64,000 nucleotides of DNA from Nodosilinea sp. FACHB-141 (GCF_014696135.1 NZ_JACJPP010000020.1:124001-188000), one strand, 5' to 3'; counted from the first letter of the stretch, positions 24,521 to 33,733 are shown. Made by a program: numbers and translations. The notes: generated by a model from the letters alone, not told the origin.

Positions 24521-25057
24521 TTAGGGCTGGGAGTTAGCCAATTCCAAAGCATATTCAACCTCGTCGGCATTGCCCATAATCAAGTTGCGCTCAATGCGGA
24601 GCTTGGCGTCGTAGGGGGTGGCGTCGCCCCAAAATTCGGCTAGGGCGGCGGCGTCATCGTAGGTGTAGCTGGTTTCGCTGTAGAAGCGCAGGTCGTCTAC
24701 CGATTGAAGCGACTCTAGGCGGGCGTCGAGCAAAAACTGCTCAAGTAGGGCTACATCGGCAGGCCCCCAAAGAATTTTACGGCCAATGCGGGCCTTTGCC
24801 TCGTCAACATCTTGGCCCCAATAGCTGGCCAGCTGAGCGGCATCCCAATAGGTGTAGCCACTGCTAAAAAAGGTTTCTAGCTCTGTCTGGGCGTAGTTTT
24901 GGCTAATTTCATTGTCACACTTGAGCATGGCGTCAGCCCCAGCGCTGATTGGCGCTTGGAGTTGACCAGCAGAAGCGGCAGCCTGCGCGCTGCCGGCAGC
25001 GAGAACAGCGGCGATCGCCAGCAAAATAGATAGATGAAGCGTTTTAGAATTTTTCAT
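24521..25057 (-). CDS. Exported protein with two 50-residue repeats
   Basis: This 178-residue protein starts at the ATG at 25057 with a clear signal peptide (MKNSKTLHLSILLAIAAVLA, cleavage after AQA at about residue 27). The mature part has two similar units: FFSSGYTYWDAAQLASYWGQ (about 62-81, continuing to DAR) and FYSETSYTYDDAAALAEFWG (about 123-142, continuing to LANSQ). Each has the pattern Y-T-Y-x-D-A-A-x-L-A-x-x-W-G-x-x-x-x-x-A-K-x-R-I and ends in a hydrophobic helix. It is probably periplasmic. It is the first gene of an operon with the amidoligase and might supply or bind its substrate (inference). I know no named family for it. Confidence 0.7.
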   Translation of the reverse strand: MKNSKTLHLSILLAIAAVLAAGSAQAAASAGQLQAPISAGADAMLKCDNEISQNYAQTELETFFSSGYTYWDAAQLASYWGQDVDEAKARIGRKILWGPADVALLEQFLLDARLESLQSVDDLRFYSETSYTYDDAAALAEFWGDATPYDAKLRIERNLIMGNADEVEYALELANSQP

Positions 25058-25165
25058 GGCTTCCAGGCGGAGTTTGCTCAATCATAGTCGGGTAATCTGG
25101 GCATTTCGGTGGTTTGTAACGAATGCCGATTTACCCTTCATCAAACGATGTTTTGGGCATGGACG

Positions 25166-26065
25166 CTAGGGGATGGTGTCGGCCAACTCGTTGAGAATGT
25201 GGGCTGCGATCGCACCGGGATGGGTGAGCCACACCCGATTGGGTTGGTTGTGCGCCACAGTGGCAATGTGTTGCAGGGCGCGGCGCAGGTGCCGCAGCCG
25301 AAACGGCTGCCCAACTAAGTAAGGGTGCAGGGCAATGCCGTACACCAGCGGCTGCTGGTGAGACTGCTCTAGCATCTCGTCAAAATTGTCGATGACCATC
25401 TCGGCGAAGTCTTTGGCGCTGACCCGGCGCACAGCGATCGCCGGTATGTCATTAACTTCTTGGGGATAGGGCACTGAGAGAATGCGGCCGTGCCGGGTCT
25501 TAAACCAGATGGGCTGATCGTCCTGACACCAATCAAGCATGTATGTGTAGCCCGCCTCTTGGAGCAAGTCGGGGGTAACGATACTTTGAGCAATCCAGGG
25601 GCCAAGCCAGCCCTGGGGCGGCTGCCCTTCATGGTTGGCCAAAATGTGCGTTGTTTCAGCAATCAGAGCAGCTTCATTCGCTTCGCTCAAAATGCTCTGG
25701 CGTTCGGAGTTGGTGCGACCATGGGCGACAATTTCATCGTTGCGATCGCGAAAGGCCGCCACCACCTCTGGGCAGTAGTCGTAAATTGCCGAGTTAACTA
25801 GCAGCGCTACCGGCAACTCTAGCTGCTCAAATAGCTCCAGCAGTCGCCAGACTCCCACCCGGTTGCCATAGTCACGCCAGGCGTAGTTCAAGACATCAGG
25901 CTGAGGGCCACCAGGGGCCAGTTCGGCTCCTAATCCTTCACCAAAGGCAAAATGCTCCAGGTTGAGCGCGATGTAAACAGCCAGCCGTCGTCCGCCCGGC
26001 CAACGATAGTCGGCCCGCTGCGTGATAGCCGAATAGCTGTAGCGTTCGTGGTGAGTCAGCGGCAA
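25166..26065 (-). CDS. Polysaccharide deacetylase / PuuE-type allantoinase family protein
   Basis: This is a 299-residue NodB-homology protein of the PuuE branch. Segments include RRLAVYIALNLEHFAFGEG, then DVLNYAWRDYGNRVG, VALLVNSAIYDYCPEV, EIVAHGRTNSE and GWLGPWIAQS. Classical deacetylases bind metal by an Asp and two His; here the NSERQSILSE region and HPYLVGQP near residue 247 fit the PuuE-type arrangement. Substrates in this branch range from allantoin to N-acetylated sugars. The only start in frame is a TTG just after a stop codon (26065), with a weak ribosome site. It appears to be transcribed alone, 108 bases upstream of the exported repeat protein gene on the same strand. Confidence 0.75.
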   Translation of the reverse strand: MPLTHHERYSYSAITQRADYRWPGGRRLAVYIALNLEHFAFGEGLGAELAPGGPQPDVLNYAWRDYGNRVGVWRLLELFEQLELPVALLVNSAIYDYCPEVVAAFRDRNDEIVAHGRTNSERQSILSEANEAALIAETTHILANHEGQPPQGWLGPWIAQSIVTPDLLQEAGYTYMLDWCQDDQPIWFKTRHGRILSVPYPQEVNDIPAIAVRRVSAKDFAEMVIDNFDEMLEQSHQQPLVYGIALHPYLVGQPFRLRHLRRALQHIATVAHNQPNRVWLTHPGAIAAHILNELADTIP

Positions 26066-26238
26066 AGCTTAGGCTCCCAAATTTAAGCAGGGCACGCTTG
26101 GAAGATTACCAGAAACTGCCTAAAAGTGGGAAAGGGCAACGTGAAAAGCCGCTGAGGTTCTTGTGGGAGGGCAGGACTTTTAGATGAACTGCGAAAATAG
26201 GGAGTAAAGATAGGTTTGAAAACTTTCGAGCTTTAGAA

Positions 26239-26631
26239 CTAAAGGTGAGCTTTGACCAACAGCAGTGCGCCCGATAGAATTCCTAGTGACAGCGAAGCAG
26301 AGCCTAGCCAGGTGAGCTGCATTTTTCGGCGCATAGCCCGGCTTTTGAATCTAGCAGAACCGTCAAACCCTTCGCGATCGGCGCTAGAGAGCGTGGTTAA
26401 AAAGCCCAAAGCATATAGGACAGAGGCGGCAAAGAATTCAAGGACTGGAGTCAGGATAAGCAAGCCCCGCTCCACCCCAGCATCCATATCGTAGGGAGTA
26501 GCTAATACAAAAAGGCCTATATAAACAGGAATTGCGACTAGGCTGGCTTGCAGCATTAACCGGCAGAACAAGTGATAAACCGTAAAAGAAGAATCTACGG
26601 TAGCTTCTGAAACTGTGCGGACAATAGTCAT
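26239..26631 (-). CDS. Small hypothetical membrane protein
   Basis: The protein has 130 residues with about three hydrophobic segments (LMLQASLVAIPVYIGLFVLA at about 25-44; LLILTPVLEFFAASVLYALG at about 57-76; WLGSASLSLGILSGALLLV at about 108-126) and a basic cytoplasmic-type loop (RFKSRAMRRKMQ). I recognise no family. It is isolated, with about 170 bases upstream of the deacetylase and 300 bases to the next gene. Confidence 0.6.
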   Translation of the reverse strand: MTIVRTVSEATVDSSFTVYHLFCRLMLQASLVAIPVYIGLFVLATPYDMDAGVERGLLILTPVLEFFAASVLYALGFLTTLSSADREGFDGSARFKSRAMRRKMQLTWLGSASLSLGILSGALLLVKAHL

Positions 26632-26927
26632 GAAATATCGATATTACTTCTTGTACGCTGCTGGCGGATATCTTAGTGAATAACGACTACAACTCGGCGG
26701 CGGCGACCATAGCTTTACGCATATTTTAGCGACTCGTGTAGTAGACCCAAAGAGTTGCAAGATTTAAGGGGTATACCCCTGCACAGGCTATTGAAAACTT
26801 GCTGTCTAGGGAGCGATCGCCCCTCTTCAGCCCGTGAGGTGACCCCAATACCAGTGCTCGGGGCCACCGCTGTATCACCAGCTAAGACGCCGAAAAATTG
26901 AGCACCAGGGCAAATCACTGCTGCGCC

Positions 26928-27272
26928 TCAAAACGGCAGTCGCCCAGTAGCCAGGAGTCTATACCCAAAGGTCATGCCCAGCATTGAAACAAAGAAGTGC
27001 CAAAGGCTAGTGGGGTTTAGCACAGCTCGACTGCTGACAAAAACGCAGAGAATGCCGCCTGCTACTAATACCCAGCCGAATTGCTTCATAAAGCCGAGAG
27101 GCATAAAGACCAACAAAAAAATGCCGCCAAACAAAAGAAAAATTGACAGGTTGGCTGCGATACCACGCCACCAGTAGGGGCTAACGTTAGTGGTAAAAAA
27201 GATATTTTTGCCCAAGAAATAGATGCCCAGCAGCATCAGGGCCAAACCGACGACTTGAATTAAAAATCGCAT
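26928..27272 (-). CDS. Small hypothetical membrane protein
   Basis: The protein has 114 residues and is almost wholly hydrophobic, with four likely membrane segments starting MRFLIQVVGLALMLLGIYFL and including LSIFLLFGGIFLLVFMPLG and WVLVAGGILCVFVSS. Such small four-helix proteins are common and mostly uncharacterised in cyanobacteria. The next 296 bases downstream (26632-26927) hold nothing I can assign. The function is unknown. Confidence 0.6.
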   Translation of the reverse strand: MRFLIQVVGLALMLLGIYFLGKNIFFTTNVSPYWWRGIAANLSIFLLFGGIFLLVFMPLGFMKQFGWVLVAGGILCVFVSSRAVLNPTSLWHFFVSMLGMTFGYRLLATGRLPF

Positions 27273-27852
27273 AGGGAGTTAGATAAATACTTCAGTTAAC
27301 AAGTAGACTATGGCGGCTAAAGCCCTATGGTTAGGGGCGATGGACAAAGCCCGACTTTAGAGGTCAGCGCAACTCTGGAAGCGTTTTGCAATCCGCAGCG
27401 GCACCCCTAAACCCAAGCCTAGGTTACCCAAAAGCCACGCTGTAGAAACCTGGCCAGGTAGAGGAACGCAATGCGTTCCAGAGGTGGTGGGCACTAGTAC
27501 TAACAAAAAGGCCAATAGCTGGGTCAGTTGCTCTAAAAGCCAACTCCGGTGGCAACAAATAGCAATTTGTCCAGGGACGCGCCTATTCACAACTATCGGT
27601 AATTAGGAGACTCGTTCTTCTACAAACTGATTGGCGCTCATTCCGGATGCAGCCAAGGCCAACAGTGTCCGAAGGCCGCAATTTATCAAGAGGTAACTTT
27701 AGTGTGGCCGAGCAATATTCTTCTATTTGTGCCTTGTCAAGGAACTGTTAGGTTCACCTGACTAACCTGAGTAGATTCTCTACCTCATGGTCGATACGGC
27801 CTCTTTTATCGGCTTGATAGAGTACGTGGGTACGCCCATTCTGTTGAAGGCT
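27273..27852. other. 580-base intergenic region with palindromic repeat
   Basis: GGAACGCA (27463-27470) and TGCGTTCC (27472-27479) form a palindrome around one base, a relative of the GGGGCATTGCA repeats. A minus-strand frame at 27357-27590 (GTG start) runs through this palindrome and looks non-coding. AGGTT/AACCT inverted half-sites lie near 27750-27768 upstream of the next gene. Confidence 0.4.
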
Positions 27853-28650
27853 ATGAGACTTAATCTTTTGAGCTACGCAGGTGGTTTAGGGCTAGTAGCC
27901 GGTGCACTGATGTGGCCTGGCGTTAGTCACGCTCAAGGATTTTGCTATCTGATTAACTCTGAGGGCGAAGTCGTCAATCTAGATGACATGTGTCAGGAGA
28001 ACGACGCCCCCGCGACTTCCCCAACGCCTGGGTCCAGCGACGCTTCAGCTGAGCCCCAGGGCACCTCATCATCTTCTGAGGTTATAAACACCACCACTAC
28101 AAATCCGGCGGGGACAGACTCCACTGGAGCAAACTCGGCTGGGATAAACCCCGCAGGGACAGACTCTACCGGAACAAACCCAGCAGGAACAAGCCCAGCG
28201 GGGACGAACTCTACTGGTGGGACAAGTCCTGCTGTGAGTCCAGCGAGAACAAACCCTGCTGTGGCACCCGGCTCAAATGAAAACACTAACCGTGCAAACC
28301 CTAATAACGAAGATACCAACCGGGCTAACCCCAATACAAACGACTCGGAAGCTTCACCGGCTGGGACCGCATCACCTCAGACACAAAACTCTAACACGTC
28401 AGACACGCCTGACAATGCTACAGAGCGAGGAAATCGCAATACAGAGCTAGAAAACCGTAACGCAGAGCCGGGAAACCGCAATACAGAGCCAGAAAACCGC
28501 TTAGACATTCCGGTTAGGGAGATTGAGACACCTGACATCCCTGAGATTCAAACTCCTCAAAGAGTAGATTCTACTGGGGATGACACCGATACATCTACAT
28601 CTGGAAGTGACACTGATACATCCGGAGATGACACCGATACATCGCAATAG
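27853..28650 (+). CDS. Exported, intrinsically disordered repeat protein
   Basis: This is a 265-residue protein starting at the ATG at 27853, with GAAGG just upstream. A signal peptide (MRLNLLSYAGGLGLVAGALM, cleavage after SHA at about residue 28) precedes a short domain with two cysteines (GFCYLINSEGEVVNLDDMCQ). The rest is low-complexity: about eight NPAGT/DSTGT pentapeptide units, then NRANPN units, ENRNAEPGNRNTEPENR units and a Thr/Asp-rich tail. It should be an extracellular or cell-wall disordered chain. The endonuclease III-like gene begins 14 bases later, so the two may share a transcript. Confidence 0.65.
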   Translation: MRLNLLSYAGGLGLVAGALMWPGVSHAQGFCYLINSEGEVVNLDDMCQENDAPATSPTPGSSDASAEPQGTSSSSEVINTTTTNPAGTDSTGANSAGINPAGTDSTGTNPAGTSPAGTNSTGGTSPAVSPARTNPAVAPGSNENTNRANPNNEDTNRANPNTNDSEASPAGTASPQTQNSNTSDTPDNATERGNRNTELENRNAEPGNRNTEPENRLDIPVREIETPDIPEIQTPQRVDSTGDDTDTSTSGSDTDTSGDDTDTSQ

Positions 28651-28664
28651 CTAGGCAGCAGATT

Positions 28665-29384
28665 TTGGCAGTTCAACCCATTGATCTAGACTTGCAGCGC
28701 CAAGCAGTCATTATTCATCAGCGTCTATGTGCCGAATATGATTGCCCAATTCCCTATTTTCATGCGCTCGATCCGCTGAGTGAGCTGGTTTCATCTCTGC
28801 TGTCTCACCGCACGAAAAACCGGGACTCGGGCCGCGCGTTTAAGCAGCTAGTGGCCCAGTTTCCTACCTGGGAAGCGGTGCGGGATGCGCCAACGGAGCT
28901 GGTAGAACAGGCGATCGCGCCCTGCACCTGGCCTGAGCAAAAAGCGCCCCGCATTCAGCAAGTGCTGCGGCTGGTTGGTGAGTTAACCAACGGTGAATGG
29001 TCGCTCGACTTTCTGAAAGATATGTCGGTGGCGGAAGCTCGCGCCTGGCTGGAAGCACTGCCCGGAGTCGGGCCAAAGACTAGCGCAGCAGTACTGTGTT
29101 TTAGTGAACTACGGGGTCGAGCGCTGCCGGTGGATAGCCACCACCACCGAGTCGCCCAGCGGTTGGGCTTGATTCCTTCCACGATGGCGGTTGGGCCATC
29201 CCACGTGCCGCTAGAGGCTTTTTTGCCCGCTGAGTGGAATGCGCAGCAGGTCTACGACCACCACGAAGTGATGATGTTGCACGGTCAACGGTGCTGCTTT
29301 TACAAAAATCCGAGCTGCGATCGCTGCGTTGTGCTCGATCTGTGCCCCTATGGGCAAGAGAGAGGTAAAAAAACGAAGAATTGA
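28665..29384 (+). CDS. Endonuclease III-like DNA glycosylase (HhH-GPD)
   Basis: This base-excision repair glycosylase/AP lyase has 239 residues. The helix-hairpin-helix is LPGVGPKTSAAVL (about 129-141) with the catalytic lysine; the catalytic aspartate follows in ALPVDSHHHRVAQRLGL (about 150-166). The C-terminal [4Fe-4S] loop is complete with C-x6-C-x2-C-x5-C spacing (CFYKNPSCDRCVVLDLC). It differs from canonical Nth at the GPK and HHH positions, so it probably represents a paralogue and not the main Nth. The start is a TTG at 28665, as no ATG is available; AGGCAGCAG lies before it. Confidence 0.85.
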   Translation: MAVQPIDLDLQRQAVIIHQRLCAEYDCPIPYFHALDPLSELVSSLLSHRTKNRDSGRAFKQLVAQFPTWEAVRDAPTELVEQAIAPCTWPEQKAPRIQQVLRLVGELTNGEWSLDFLKDMSVAEARAWLEALPGVGPKTSAAVLCFSELRGRALPVDSHHHRVAQRLGLIPSTMAVGPSHVPLEAFLPAEWNAQQVYDHHEVMMLHGQRCCFYKNPSCDRCVVLDLCPYGQERGKKTKN

Positions 29385-29408
29385 GAACGAAAACCGAAAG
29401 GGGGCTTT

Positions 29409-30959
29409 CTACGAGGTGATCTTGGCCCTGAGTTCGGCTTTGATGCGGTTTAAGATCGAAGTCTCGTCGAGGCCGTCGAGAATTTCGCCAATCACGGCTT
29501 TGGGGCCGTTAGGTCCCCAGGTGGCACCGTTGGTAAGGTAGGTTTTGGTGATCTGACCAATGCCGTAGGTGGCCAAGCCGGCAACGCCGCCCTGGGCCAG
29601 AGCTACGGGAATATAGGGGGCGATCGCCAAGCCGCCCGTCGCAATCGCTGACACCCCTAGCATGCCCTTAAGTGAGCTGAGCCCCAACGTGATCACCAAC
29701 TCGCTAATCGTAATGCCGCCCAGACCCAGGGCAATCTGCTGGAGCAGCTTGAGGGCGGCGGGGCGGGTCATAGGCAGGCCGTAGAGCCGTGACAAATTGA
29801 GAATCAGCATGACATCAACGACGGTGCCGCCAATCAGATCCGCCACGGTGATCGGATTGAGGGCGACAGCGACGGCTTTGATCATGGTGGCGTTCCAGAT
29901 GGTGTCGTCGGCAATGCGATCGCAGATCTGCCGCTTGCGCTCTAGAATTTCGGCGCTGATGCCTTCGGCATACATCAGGGTGTTAAGGGCCACCAGGGCC
30001 TTGCCTTCGCGGTGCAGAATGTCGAGAATTTTGAGCTTGAGATCATCGACCTGGGGCTGGGCGCGCACGGTTTTGTAGGTCGTTTCGCCATTAGGTTGGG
30101 CAACAGCCTGCACCGCTAAGGGGGAAGCCGCCGCCATAACAATTTCATCGGGGGAGATCAGGTCTTGGAGGCGGCGATCGCGCAGGGTTTCGTAGAGGGT
30201 CTGGCGATCGGCCTCGGGGAACTGATCGATTTTGTTGAACACCAGCAGCATGGGCTTACTAGCCTGGCGCAGGACTTTTAGCGCCTCATACTCAACGCGG
30301 GTAATGTCGCCCGCAACCACAAATAGAATCAAATCAACCTGGGCGGCAATGCGGCGGGCCAAGTCGGCGCGGTCTTCGCCATCCACCTCATCGAGACCGG
30401 GAGTGTCGATCAGCTCGATGCGCGACTGGCCAACGCTTTTGAGTGAAACTCGCAGCAGGTCGGGCAAGTCAGGAGCGAGAGCTTCTCGGTTGACGGCCCA
30501 GGCGCTGCCTTCGACCACCTGAGTGACGCCGTGGGTGACGCCAGTGGCAAACACATCCTGCCCCATTAGGGCATTGAGCAGCGACGATTTGCCTCGCCCT
30601 ACTAGGCCAAAGGCGGCGATATGCACCACCGTATTCTCGAGCTTGTCCTTTAGACCGCGCAGGTTTTGTAGGGCTTCTTCGACACCGGCCTGCTCGCGGG
30701 GGGTGAGGTTGAGGCGCTGTACTAAGCCACCCAGAGCTTCCTGGGCGCGGCGGTAGTTGAGATCGTCTTGCAGGTCTTGAAAGTCGAGCACCAGATCGCC
30801 CAACTCTTGCTCTACGGCCTCCCAGGTGGCGGGGTCAGCGGCAGGGAGCGCTAGGGGAGCACCCTGCACGGTAGCGACGAGTTCCCCTAGTTCGGCCTCA
30901 ACCTCTTCCCAGGTAATGTCTGGGTTTGGGGAAGTGGGCAAGGGGTCGTTAGCGGGCAT
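29409..30959 (-). CDS. Dynamin/Era-like membrane GTPase with DUF697-type C-terminus
   Basis: This is a TRAFAC-class GTPase of 516 residues. The N-terminal 100 residues are acidic and helical. The G motifs are G1 GLVGRGKSSLLNAL (about 123-136), G3 DTPGLDEV and G4 NKIDQFP. The C-terminal third has glycine-rich hydrophobic segments (IGGTVVDVMLILNLSRLYGL, then IALGLGGITISELVITLGL), like DUF697 proteins that insert in membranes. A role in membrane remodelling or thylakoid/cell-envelope homeostasis is inferred from relatives. I use the ATG at 30959; an upstream frame extension runs through repeated CCTCACC sequence and is unlikely. It diverges from the small membrane gene at 31038. Confidence 0.82.
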   Translation of the reverse strand: MPANDPLPTSPNPDITWEEVEAELGELVATVQGAPLALPAADPATWEAVEQELGDLVLDFQDLQDDLNYRRAQEALGGLVQRLNLTPREQAGVEEALQNLRGLKDKLENTVVHIAAFGLVGRGKSSLLNALMGQDVFATGVTHGVTQVVEGSAWAVNREALAPDLPDLLRVSLKSVGQSRIELIDTPGLDEVDGEDRADLARRIAAQVDLILFVVAGDITRVEYEALKVLRQASKPMLLVFNKIDQFPEADRQTLYETLRDRRLQDLISPDEIVMAAASPLAVQAVAQPNGETTYKTVRAQPQVDDLKLKILDILHREGKALVALNTLMYAEGISAEILERKRQICDRIADDTIWNATMIKAVAVALNPITVADLIGGTVVDVMLILNLSRLYGLPMTRPAALKLLQQIALGLGGITISELVITLGLSSLKGMLGVSAIATGGLAIAPYIPVALAQGGVAGLATYGIGQITKTYLTNGATWGPNGPKAVIGEILDGLDETSILNRIKAELRAKITS

Positions 30960-31037
30960 GGGGTGGGGATGAGGGAGGTGAGGGTGAGGAGGGTTACAAG
31001 GGGATACTTTAAGGATAGCGAATAGGATTTCTGTGGC

Positions 31038-31460
31038 ATGACGACACTGCCCCCCAGTCAGGATATCGAGCGGCTTAAGGTGCTGGCGATGCTGCACTAC
31101 GTGGTGGCGGGGTTGGTACTGGCCTTTGCGCTGCTGCCACTGGTGTTTGTAGCGATCGGGGGAGTAGTGCTGCTGGCTCCCGAGAGTATGGTTAGCGGCG
31201 ATAGTGAGCTGCCACCCTTTGCGGCGGGGCTAATTTTTTTGGCGCTCGGGTTGGCGCTGTTTCTCTACGGGCTGGTGCTGGCGATCGCGCTAATTATCTC
31301 AGGCGGCTGCTTGCGGCGTCATAAGCACTACTGGTTTAGTTTTGTGGTGGCCTGCGGGGCGTTGCTGTTTACCCCCCTAGGTACGGTGCTGGGTGTGGCG
31401 ACGCTGGTAGTGCTGCTGCAAGAGTCGGTGCGCGAGCTATACGGGGTTTCTTTTGGCTAG
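31038..31460 (+). CDS. Hypothetical membrane protein
   Basis: The protein has 140 residues. After a short cytosolic start (TTLPPSQDIERLKVLAMLHY), it has three to four membrane segments: VAGLVLAFALLPLVFVAIGG (about 23-42), FAAGLIFLALGLALFLYGLV (about 61-80) and FSFVVACGALLFTPLGTVLG (about 100-119), with a basic LRRHKHY loop. This pattern recurs in cyanobacterial and bacterial proteins without a named function. It is divergent from the dynamin-like GTPase gene with 78 bases between starts, so co-regulation is possible. Confidence 0.65.
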   Translation: MTTLPPSQDIERLKVLAMLHYVVAGLVLAFALLPLVFVAIGGVVLLAPESMVSGDSELPPFAAGLIFLALGLALFLYGLVLAIALIISGGCLRRHKHYWFSFVVACGALLFTPLGTVLGVATLVVLLQESVRELYGVSFG

Positions 31461-31525
31461 AGGTCGGGTGCTTTTGGAATGTTGTCACAGTCCTTGGTTT
31501 TTCTCCAGGCACCCGACCCTACAAC

Positions 31526-32485
31526 TCAGTTGAGGGCTTGGATCACCGCGTTGTGGATCGCGCCATTGCTGGCGACGACGCCGGGGTTGTTGGGGAAGCG
31601 GGCAGCACTAGCAAAGTCTAGGGGCTTGCCGTGCATGTCGGTGACGCGGCCTCCGGCTTCTTCGACCACCAACACCCCAGCGGCGTGATCCCAGATTTTT
31701 TCCCGGTAGTCGGGGGTTTTGGGAGACGGCAAGCGCAGGTAGAGGGCAGCCTGCCCTGCTGCTACGGCGGCGTACTTAGCCTGACTATCCATGCGAATCG
31801 AGGGGGCGGTGATGCCCACAGCTTGAGCCACCTGGGCCTGCTGACTGAGATCGCCATGGCCCGACTCGACACTTTCGACCAGGCGCAGGCGGTCAACATC
31901 GTCGGCAGCGGTAACCCTCAGTCGCTGGGGATTACCGCCCGCTATGGGCATCATCACGGTGCCTTCACCACGCACGGCGGCGAAGAGTAGCCCGGTTTCA
32001 GCACCGTCAAAGCTGAGGAAGGGGCAGCCGAGCACACCCACTTTGATATCGCCATCAACGACCAGAGCTAGAGCGATCGCATACTGGTCGCCGCGCAAAA
32101 AGCCCTTGGTGCCGTCGATCGGGTCGAGGGTCCAGTAGCGGGAGGCGACGGTGCCGTTGCCGTGGTCAATCCAGTTTAGTACATCGCTGTCGGTGGCACT
32201 GGGAATGGTCTGCTGCACCTGTTCGGTAACGGCGGTGAGAACGTGGGCGGTTTCGGGCTGGCGCAGGTCAGTGGTGTCTTCTTCGCCGACCACCGGGTCG
32301 TTGGGGAAGGCTTCGGCCAGGGCCTTACAAATCAAGGCCTGAGCCCCATAATCGGCGATGGTGACGGGGCTTTTGTCATTCTTTTCGATGGCGGCGGGGA
32401 CGAGACCCTGGCGCACGGCTTCGCAGAGCTGGGCGGCTTGGATGACGGCGGCGATCGCGGTTTGTTTTTCCTGGTCGTAGGGCAT
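31526..32485 (-). CDS. 3'(2'),5'-bisphosphate nucleotidase (HAL2/CysQ-like)
   Basis: This is a 319-residue inositol-monophosphatase-fold enzyme, long like the HAL2 branch. It should hydrolyse 3'-phosphoadenosine 5'-phosphate, the by-product of sulfate assimilation, and is typically lithium- and sodium-sensitive. The metal-binding signatures are VVGEEDT (about 65-71), DPIDGTKGFLRG (about 120-131) and WDHAAGVLVVEEAGG (about 270-284). KSPVTIADYGAQA near residue 38 is typical of HAL2. It should be cytosolic. The PfkB-type kinase gene lies 60 bases upstream on the same strand, so they may form a transcription unit. Confidence 0.88.
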   Translation of the reverse strand: MPYDQEKQTAIAAVIQAAQLCEAVRQGLVPAAIEKNDKSPVTIADYGAQALICKALAEAFPNDPVVGEEDTTDLRQPETAHVLTAVTEQVQQTIPSATDSDVLNWIDHGNGTVASRYWTLDPIDGTKGFLRGDQYAIALALVVDGDIKVGVLGCPFLSFDGAETGLLFAAVRGEGTVMMPIAGGNPQRLRVTAADDVDRLRLVESVESGHGDLSQQAQVAQAVGITAPSIRMDSQAKYAAVAAGQAALYLRLPSPKTPDYREKIWDHAAGVLVVEEAGGRVTDMHGKPLDFASAARFPNNPGVVASNGAIHNAVIQALN

Positions 32486-32545
32486 GGGCGGGGGTGGGGG
32501 GTAAGAGGGTGGGCAAGTGGATGGGTGGGGGATTACAAGAGAGCA

Positions 32546-33403
32546 CTATAGCTGGTGGGGTGCATTCTCGATCCAGGTGCGGGGGCCGAAGTGTCGGCAG
32601 CTTTGGGCGGCGATTTGGGCGGCGTGAGTGAGGGCGTCAGGAAAGGGAACTTGTAGGCGGTAGTGGCAAAAGGCTCCGTGGAAAATGTCTCCGGCTCCTA
32701 GGGTGTCTTGGACGGGGACTTGGGGAACGGGTAAAGTGCCAACGGTGTCGCGATCGCGAAATTGGACGGGGCTGGGGCCGTGGGTGGTGGCGACTTCGGC
32801 AATGCCTAGGGCGCTGAGGGCTGCTAGGGTGTCGGCCTGGCCCGGCAGCTGAAATTTGGCGGCGGCGATGACGCTGGTGGCGAGGGGTAGGACGCTGTCG
32901 AAGCCGGGTTTCCAGCTGCCGGCGTCGATGACGATAGGGATAGCTGAGGACTGGGCGGCGATCGTGACGGTGTGACTGGCGGCCATCTGGTGGCCGTCGA
33001 TCAGTACGATATCGACATCGGTGAGTAAGTCTGGGATGGTTGCATGCGTGGCCTGTCGGCCGACGGCATTGCGGGAGACTACAGCGCGATCGCCTGTAGC
33101 AGCGGTAACGAGAATCGTTGAGAGCGGCGGTGGCGATCGCAGCTGGGGGGTGAGATCTACCACCTCGATATCGCAGGTCGCTAAATCGGCTCGAATGAGA
33201 TCGGCTAAGGGATGCTGGCCCAGGGCACCGGCTAGCCTGGCTCGATTCCCTAGGGCAGCAAAGGCGATCGCGGCGTTGGTAGCTGGCCCGCCCGCCACCA
33301 GCAAACTCTCCTCAGCGACAATTTTCTCATCGCTGCTGGGCACGTGATCGACGCGGTAAATGCAGTCGAGGGTGATCAGCCCCACAAAAAATCCAGTGGC
33401 CAC
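32546..33403 (-). CDS. PfkB/ribokinase-family sugar kinase
   Basis: This is a 285-residue kinase of the ribokinase fold. N-terminal GLITLDCIYRVDHVPSSDEK and VAGGPATNAAIAFAALGN form the sugar-binding region, and the C-terminal PfkB signature VQDTLGAGDIFHGAF holds the catalytic aspartate. It would phosphorylate a sugar or nucleoside; the substrate is not evident. Starts in this frame are all GTG. I prefer the one at 33403, where GAGAG stands ten bases upstream and the protein begins just before the first strand; a GTG at 33457 would add 18 residues. It is probably in one unit with the downstream PAP phosphatase. Confidence 0.82.
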   Translation of the reverse strand: MATGFFVGLITLDCIYRVDHVPSSDEKIVAEESLLVAGGPATNAAIAFAALGNRARLAGALGQHPLADLIRADLATCDIEVVDLTPQLRSPPPLSTILVTAATGDRAVVSRNAVGRQATHATIPDLLTDVDIVLIDGHQMAASHTVTIAAQSSAIPIVIDAGSWKPGFDSVLPLATSVIAAAKFQLPGQADTLAALSALGIAEVATTHGPSPVQFRDRDTVGTLPVPQVPVQDTLGAGDIFHGAFCHYRLQVPFPDALTHAAQIAAQSCRHFGPRTWIENAPHQL

Positions 33404-33547
33404 GGCGATATTTCTCTCAGCGGTTTCTAATTGGCAGCGGCAAGCCGTACCCTCCACAGCATAGGTCTAGCCCTGCGTGTAAGGTAAGTAATGCGATCGC
33501 CCCATCTTTCGCCCCTTCTGCTAATTTTTTCGCCGGGTTTCACCAAA

Positions 33548-33733
33548 ATGGCTGATTCGTTACCGCTGTCCTACTTGCCGATGTTTTTGCACTGTGTGAT
33601 TGGGCTGGTGGCAGCTCAGGTAGCCCAGCGCAAGGGCTACGACCTGGGTCTGTGGATGGTTTGGGGAATGGTGGGCGGCACGGTGGCCTTAGTAGACGCC
33701 CTGCGACGGCCCCAGCAGTCGCAGCCGCAATGA
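33548..33733 (+). CDS. Small membrane protein coupled to MFS gene
   Basis: The protein has 61 residues. It contains one or two hydrophobic helices (LPMFLHCVIGLVAAQVAQRK and LGLWMVWGMVGGTVALVDAL) separated by a basic KGYD turn, and ends in a polar RRPQQSQPQ tail. I take the ATG at 33548; another at 33491 would add an unlikely leader. Its stop overlaps the start of the following transporter by four bases (ATGA), so the two are translationally coupled. It may be an accessory subunit or assembly factor of that transporter (inference). Confidence 0.55.
   Translation: MADSLPLSYLPMFLHCVIGLVAAQVAQRKGYDLGLWMVWGMVGGTVALVDALRRPQQSQPQ

Noticed and set aside
26715-26918. 67-codon minus-strand frame
   Set aside because: Composition and residues look random; no ribosome site.
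27357-27590. 77-codon minus-strand frame with GTG start
   Set aside because: Crosses a palindromic repeat and has no family resemblance.
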